Shown piece by piece: positions 58,410-64,000 of a stretch of DNA of 64,000 nucleotides. The translations under genes were made by a program, and so were the position numbers. Position 1 is the stretch's first letter; every line of letters begins with the position of its first letter. The notes under the pieces are model-generated. The model had not been told where the DNA came from, did not search any database, and saw only the letters and a program-made list of their open reading frames with translations. The DNA is taken from positions 15,363,267 to 15,427,266 of the forward strand of contig CM067315.1 of the NCBI GenBank assembly GCA_034231615.1, given 5' to 3'. The stretch comes from Meghimatium bilineatum (Eukaryota > Mollusca > Gastropoda > Stylommatophora > Philomycidae).

Positions 58410-58533
58410 TTTATATACAGGGTATACAAGTATTCCATACAGGGTATAAACATATTCCATACAGGATATAAACATATTCCATACATGGTATAAATATATT
58501 CCATACAGGATATAAACATATTCCAAGGAACGT
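58410..58533. repeat. Minisatellite, 22-23-bp unit, about 5 copies
   Basis: Unit atacagggtataaacatatt + cc. Confidence 0.9.
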
Positions 58534-58539
58534 GTCTTT

Positions 58540-59554
58540 GGTACAATTATATTTGCCATCTCAGCTATCTTTTAAACTTTTTTTTCTCCATAGGTTCCTA
58601 TATGTTTTCCTGACCTGTCGAAATATATTTTATGTCGTAATTTAAATATAAAAATCTAGGTGATTAGCTTACTGAAAGAAGGGATATGCATAAGTGATTG
58701 TTTTATTAGTTTGTATGATATAAGGAGTTCACACAAACAATATGGTTTCCATTAACCATTCCTTGCTATCTATAACTAAGAGACACTGGATATACCTTTT
58801 CCTTATCTGTTTTTTAGATTTGTCTTCATATGCTAACCTATGTTTGATTTTAATTTCCCACAGATTCACTGACTGCTCTGCCAATAACTGTCTTAGAAAG
58901 TTTATAATGTAACAATCTAACAAGCGGAAGGATTGGTTAGGTATACTGTATGTCCTCGTACACCAGACATTTTCATAGGTTCTCAGAAATCTCATTTAGT
59001 ACATTCAGGGTGTAGCTACTTATAGTTCGAGTTCTGCGTTATCTAAGAAATTTTCGCACGATGTTCTCTCCGGGTCACACCTAGCTCGAGTCTTTTGTGA
59101 ATTAAATAGCCCTGTGGACTCACCGGGATCATCCTTCCGAAGTGGCTCTATTTGACTTTCCCCAGTGATTGTCATTGGTTGTCGATACAATTTTACAATG
59201 TTTCCAAATGTTCAGCCCTCTCTAATGACTATTCTATTACGCACATCACTAGGAAGAAGAGACCTCTCCCTCCCCCCCCCCCGTTAATTATGTCAGCAAA
59301 ATTACCTCCCCCCCCCCACCCTAAAAGAAATTTAGCACGTTAAAGTACCTCGAAAATGACATAATTTGCATCACATTTTAGAACATTTTCAAATTCAAAT
59401 AATTTTATTGGTTTATTAAAAAGCATTGTCGAAGACAATTTTTCATAATACACTCCTCATTGTCTTCTGAATTTCAGACTTTTTTCAGACCCTGACGTAA
59501 TTTTGTGAACAGCCCATGAAACAAATCACATGGAGTGAATGACAAACATGTGAA
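58540..59554. other. No recognised gene
   Basis: A minus open frame of 88 codons (58995-58729) has ordinary composition but no motif that I know; it could be a mobile element piece. Two poly-C tracts lie near 59271 and 59308. Confidence 0.35.
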
Positions 59555-61700
59555 GTCCAGACGTGCAAAGACATTAGAGTACGCTGGCTGAAAAGAATAT
59601 TCACAGCAGCATGGTCAGAAAAACAAGTGTCAGATGACTGGCAGACAGCAATAACTGTACACGTATTGAAAATCAAGGGCAACAAAAGAGAGTATGAGAA
59701 GTACAGGGGCATATCTCTACTCAACCACATAGGAAATATATATGCAAAAATCATTAAACAGATAGTAAGACCAATAATAAAACAACAGCTAAATAAGACA
59801 CAGTATCTGTGCATACCATACCTTTTAGGAACTAACATATTGTTGTACTACTCCAGCTGAGCGAAAAGACACTTCAATATGACCAACAACTAAACATCAC
59901 TTTTACCTATCAAGAAAATGCATTTGACAGAGTTGACAGAGAAAAATTGTAGCTAATATTGTAGGACTATATAATACATGGACAATTATTATACAACATA
60001 ACAGTTTATACAAAAACTGCTAAAACTTAATCAGAACTACCAAGGGCACAACGTATCCATTTAAAATAAAAACAATCATCTGACAAGGCTGCCTACTATC
60101 ACCACTTAGTTTCATAACATACATGGGCGACCAAGATGTTCAAATGTACAAAATGTATGAAACTAAAGAAGCAGGTCAAAGAAATGAATCCAACCCTGCA
60201 AGAAGCAGGTCAAAGAAACAAATTCAACCCTGCAAGAAGCAGGTCAAAGAAACGAATTTAACCCTGCAAGAAGCAGATCAAAGAAACGAATCCAACCCTG
60301 CAAGAAGCAGGTCAAAGAAACGAATCCGACACTGCAAGAAGCAGGTCAAAGAAAGGAATCCGACCTTGCAAGAAGCAGGTCAAAGAAACGAATCCAACCT
60401 TGCAAGAAGCAGGTCAAAGAAACGAATCCGACCCTGCAAGAAGCAGGTCAAAGAAACGAATCCGACACTGCAAGAAACAGGTCAAAGAAAGGAATCCGAC
60501 TTTGCAAGAAGCAGGTCAAAGAAACGAATCCAACCTTGCAAGAAGCAGGTCAAAGAAACGAATCCGACCCTGCAAGAAGCAGGTCAAAGAAACGAATCCG
60601 ACACTGCAAGAAACAGGTCAAAGAAAGGAATCCGACTTTGCAAGAAGCAGGTCAAAGAAACGAATCCAACCTTGCAAGAAGCAGGTCAAAGAAACGAATC
60701 CGACCCTGCAAGAAGCAGGTCAAAGAAACGAATCCGACACTGCAAGAAGCAGGTCAAAGAAAGGAATCCGACCTTGCAAGAAGCAGGTCAAAGAAACGAA
60801 TCCAACCTTGCAAGAAGCAGGTCAAAGAAAGGAATCCGACCCTGCAAGAAGCAGATTAAAGAAACGAATTCAACCCTGCAAGAAACAGATCAGAGAAACA
60901 AATCCAACCTTGCAGAGACATCAAATGATAAACACGGCTCACTAAACCAGCTGCTATTTACAGATGATCACAGTTTAATATACAAATCTCAAGATGAATT
61001 ACAGCGACTAACACACTTGCTCAATACATCCTGCGATCCATACAACATTAGACTTAACATCTAAAACAGAGATTATTAACATAGGCAGAACGCCAGTTAA
61101 ATGTATCTACGGTAAATGTATCTATGTATCAACGGTAAATAACTAAATCAGGTCTTTAAATATGATGGCAAACTGGATAGAGAGATCGAAACAAGGTGTC
61201 AGAAAGACAATCATGTGACATACCAGCTGTCATCAAATTCAAACACCCATCAATCTACATGGCTACAAAACAACAATTGATGAACAATATTTTTATGCCA
61301 TATCTGTGTTACCAATGTCAACCATGGCTCTTGACAAAGACACCAGGGAAACATATCAAAGCATGGGAAATTAGATATTTGGGGAAAGCTATAAATGTCA
61401 CGAGAATAAACTGACGGAGAAATACAGATATCAGGAAAGAAAAAAAGACTATCCCAAGTAAAGACTTCATTTAAAGACAGCAAACCAGCTGGTTTGGTCA
61501 CATCATCAGAATAGATCCAACTCAACCAACCCTTCGTGCATACAAAAGTAAACGATCGGACTACAAGGCACGAGGAAGACCATGAACTAGATATAGGTGG
61601 AGACAATCAAAGAAACAGTAGAGACACATGCTGCCATAGCCAATACACCCAAAATGGCAAGAGACAGACAACTCCAACTCCCCCCCCCCCACGACACTTA
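59555..61700 (+). pseudogene. LINE (family C), RT region, with an internal minisatellite
   Basis: Plus frames read VSDDWQTAITVHVLKIKGNK and KYRGISLLNHIGNIYAKIIK (RT fingers), then after several breaks a region before the array. After the array: GSLNQLLFTDDHSLIYKSQ (the altered YADD motif) and CDPYNIRLNI. Then MANWIERSKQG, and ANQLVWSHHQN and GLQGTRKT in changing frames. The element ends at a poly-C tract (61679-61690), as does the 1 kb copy. It has many stops and is dead. Confidence 0.85.
60165..60915 (+). repeat. Minisatellite, 34-bp unit, about 22 copies, inside a LINE RT gene
   Basis: Unit caggtcaaagaaacgaatcc + gaccctgcaagaag. All three plus frames lack stops, so a 313-codon frame passes through it into LINE sequence. 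Variant patterns recur about every four units (near 60466 and 60602), a higher-order structure. Neighbouring LINE sequence supplies the first partial unit (aaagaagcaggtcaaagaa). Confidence 0.95.
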
Positions 61701-62841
61701 ACACAAGTGGAAATGATAATATATAGATAATGTAGATAGAATGTATCAACATCTTGAGCAGGTTAATACAAAACACTCCTATATAATTCTGTCAAGATTA
61801 TGCCAATATACGTATTTTGTCATGTAGGCACACACATCTTATAATTTCTAAGCAGCGTAAGCGTATAATACACCACATCATAATAACACAATAATTTCAA
61901 AGACTGCGACCAAACAGATATAATTCCCTCACTTTTCTATAGGTCCCACATAACCCGACATCAGTAGCAACGTTTAATAAACTTAAACAGTAATTCTGTA
62001 GTTGAGCAATAGCACACGCATAAAGTTGTATACACGTGTTGTATTGTCCTCTTATACAAGTTATTATTGATTGTTTTAAATTATATATTGTCACAGCTTG
62101 TGTCAGGGAACGAATTACGTTGACATGTTACTATATAAAACTAGCAGCAGTTGGCGCATCTGCATGCGTGATCACAATAACCCGCAATAAGTTCTCTCGT
62201 TTCTCTCGCTGGATCTCAATACAATCGGTTACAGTGTTTTTGAAGTATTTTCACTTCTCACAGAAATTTATAAACTGAGCTGTTGACAGTGAACACAAAT
62301 TCAAAATCCATATTTATTACAACAATCATCCCAAAATGTACCACTCACTTCAAACTGTCCTGAAGTAGTCCATAATTCACTACCTAAGAATAACCATATC
62401 ATAATTTGGTCTTCTAGAAAAACTGAATGCCATTTGCGTCATGGCACTTAAAATATGTTACTAATTTATGTTCGTTTTGCCATTAAGGCCAGTTACTGCC
62501 ATGACGATGAGGCCACCAGTGGCTGAAAAACTAAGCCTGACAACGATCACCGCATTTGAGCAAGACACCTGTCTTCCCTATCAAGCTAAGTCACGTAAAA
62601 AGGGGATAAAATACTACAGCTGTGACAAGTGGAACAGCTTGCACTACATTGAGAGTTGAGACAGAAAGATCACACTGCTCACCATGACAAATTAATGCAG
62701 GGTGGAGTATTGCAAAAAGCACTCAAGCAATTTAGGACCTTATGTGACACATCAATACAGAATCAAACATAAAGACAGAATTTATGAAAATTTTCTGCAA
62801 ATATTTGCTTCTATGACTAACAGAGGCTTTGGTCAGAGAGA
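61701..62841. other. No gene recognised
   Basis: A plus frame of 63 codons at 62468-62659 carries no motif I can name; it may belong to the LINE starting at 62845. Confidence 0.35.
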
Positions 62842-62844
62842 ATG

Positions 62845-63660
62845 TCAAAGAGGGGGGATGTGATTATATACACTGATGTATCTATAATTAGACATGTTCA
62901 CAGTGCTTGGACTTTTACAGCTCAGTGCCCAGGTAAAAATATCAGGAAGGAGAATGGGGCATTTACGGTTACTACGAGTAGCATGACCATGAAGATTATG
63001 GCGGTGACCAGGGCATTTGAGTGAGTATGCACACAGAAGGTTCCGCAGAGTATGCATCTTGAGTGACTCTTTGAGTATGATTAGGAAAGTATAAGTGGGT
63101 CTTGTTCGCGAACAGTGGATTGATGGTGAGGCTGAAAGTGGTTACATTTATTTTCGTGCTGGGCATGTGGGTGTTCGAAGCAATGAAAGAGCAAATCAAC
63201 CGGCATCATGCGCGATTGTGGCATATGGCAATGGGTCGAGCTGACATTTTGAACTCCTTAAGAGATATAAGTGCCGGATTTAGACTTGATAAGGCCCTAA
63301 ACTATTTGAGATATGGGGACTTTCATAAGTCCAAATAGTATATTTCAGTGCCAAATATGATTTTTTTGGAGTCCCAAGACAGTGGGGGCCCTAAGCTATA
63401 GCTTGTTTAGCTTATACGTAAATACTGCACTAGAGATATAGTACGCGAGAGTGAGACTAATGTGGATGATGATTCCTTTTCAATAGCTAGGATTAAAGAT
63501 CAGGGTTTGAAATGTGATGTTGCTAGAAGTGAACATTTTGGAGGGCGAAGAAGAATGATGGTCAACCATCATAGTACTGGTACTGTCAGTAGAAGTGTGA
63601 TGGCGGATACACTCAGGGAGAGATCGGAGCAACTATGGACGTGTCCAATTTGAAGTGATG
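62845..63660 (+). pseudogene. LINE C-terminal fragment with RNase H (family E)
   Basis: Plus frames read DVIIYTDVSIIRHVHSAWTF (first RNase H strand, catalytic Gly changed in TDVS), SSMTMKIMAVTRAFE (Glu helix, with Glu changed to Lys), then AGHVGVRSNERANQ (late His and Asp region, Asp changed to Asn). The end reads GTVSRSVMADTLRERSEQLW + TCPI. Key catalytic residues are altered, so it is inactive. Confidence 0.82.
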
Positions 63661-63744
63661 ATGATCCGACGACTAACTAATTAACTAACTAGTTCCATAA
63701 CAAAGAGATTCATGAAGCATCCATAGAAAAATCGAAAACAATTT

Positions 63745-64000
63745 ATGCATTAAGTAAGTAAATTCAAGAAGGAAGCCAGAGGATAAATTAACAATTCTTG
63801 AGTCTAACGGGAATTGAACCATTCTATTTAACGGTACCAAATCGCCTAGCAACTCTCGTACACGAGTTTTTCTGTACTTGACTAACCCCTGCTCCCCCAA
63901 AAATATGCGATTTTGTCAAGACAATCAAACTGTGCACTTAAGTCACTGAGAATGGACCAATCGAGACAAGGACTATTACAGCAACAACGAACATCCCATA
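63745..64000 (-). mobile_element. tRNA-derived SINE copy, minus, running off the window
   Basis: taacgggaattgaacca, ccaaatcgcctagcaac and aatggaccaatcgagacaag match the SINE units at 36.7-37.7 kb in the same order and orientation as the inverted copy. The tail region (aaggaagccagagga) is also shared. Confidence 0.85.

Noticed and set aside
58729..58995. 88-codon minus frame with natural-looking composition
   Set aside because: No recognisable motif, no splice or promoter context; left as unresolved and not called a gene.
60123..61064. 313-codon Lys/Gln-rich repeat protein
   Set aside because: A 34-bp array inside a dead LINE; frames shift each unit and the ends are LINE sequence.

Overview
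This window is AT-rich, intron-bearing animal DNA, not microbial. It has spliced exons with GT/AG borders, many non-LTR retrotransposon (LINE) fragments, tRNA-derived SINEs, small DNA transposons and an unusual density of minisatellites. The only cellular gene I recognise is a homologue of organic solute transporter subunit alpha (SLC51A/OSTalpha), a metazoan seven-helix membrane protein. Together with the repeat types this suggests an invertebrate, plausibly a mollusc or other lophotrochozoan; the species is an inference.

Gene content. The SLC51A-like gene lies on the minus strand and runs across much of the window. Its first recognised coding exon (TM1) is at 50940-51137. A candidate exon follows at 37876-37931. 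A well-supported exon (TM6 to TM7 approach) is at 32161-32413, and the last exon (TM7 and a long cytoplasmic tail) at 24511-24890. The 32.2 kb and 24.9 kb exons join in phase (G|CC = Ala). Exons for TM2 to TM4 should lie between 37.9 and 50.9 kb but I could not find them. The introns are packed with repeats.

Layout. 1-24 kb: no host gene seen; minisatellites, 3' ends of decayed LINEs, a SINE with an 18-bp target-site duplication (TSD) and a hAT-like MITE. 24.4-51.1 kb: the transporter gene, whose introns hold a very young 5'-truncated RNase H-type LINE (27339-30667, 1088-codon intact frame, 12-bp TSD), a LINE insertion that splits a minisatellite (32.6-33.5 kb), a multimeric SINE (36.7-37.7 kb), a TA-flanked DNA transposon (38.06-39.17 kb), and a decayed LINE (44.3-49.0 kb) with another LINE nested inside it (46183-47055, 11-bp TSD). 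51.4-64 kb: more minisatellites and LINE remnants.

Main theme. Several minisatellites appear to have arisen inside mobile elements. Their monomers are pieces of LINE coding sequence: an RNase H motif at 43 kb, a C-terminal zinc knuckle at 57.9 kb, and a piece of RT coding sequence at 60.2 kb. Others sit in or beside a DNA transposon (38.5 kb), a LINE tail (13.6 kb) and the splice acceptor of a transporter exon (32.4 kb). Most other long open frames in the window come from tandem arrays whose unit is a multiple of three or has no stop in any frame, and are not genes.
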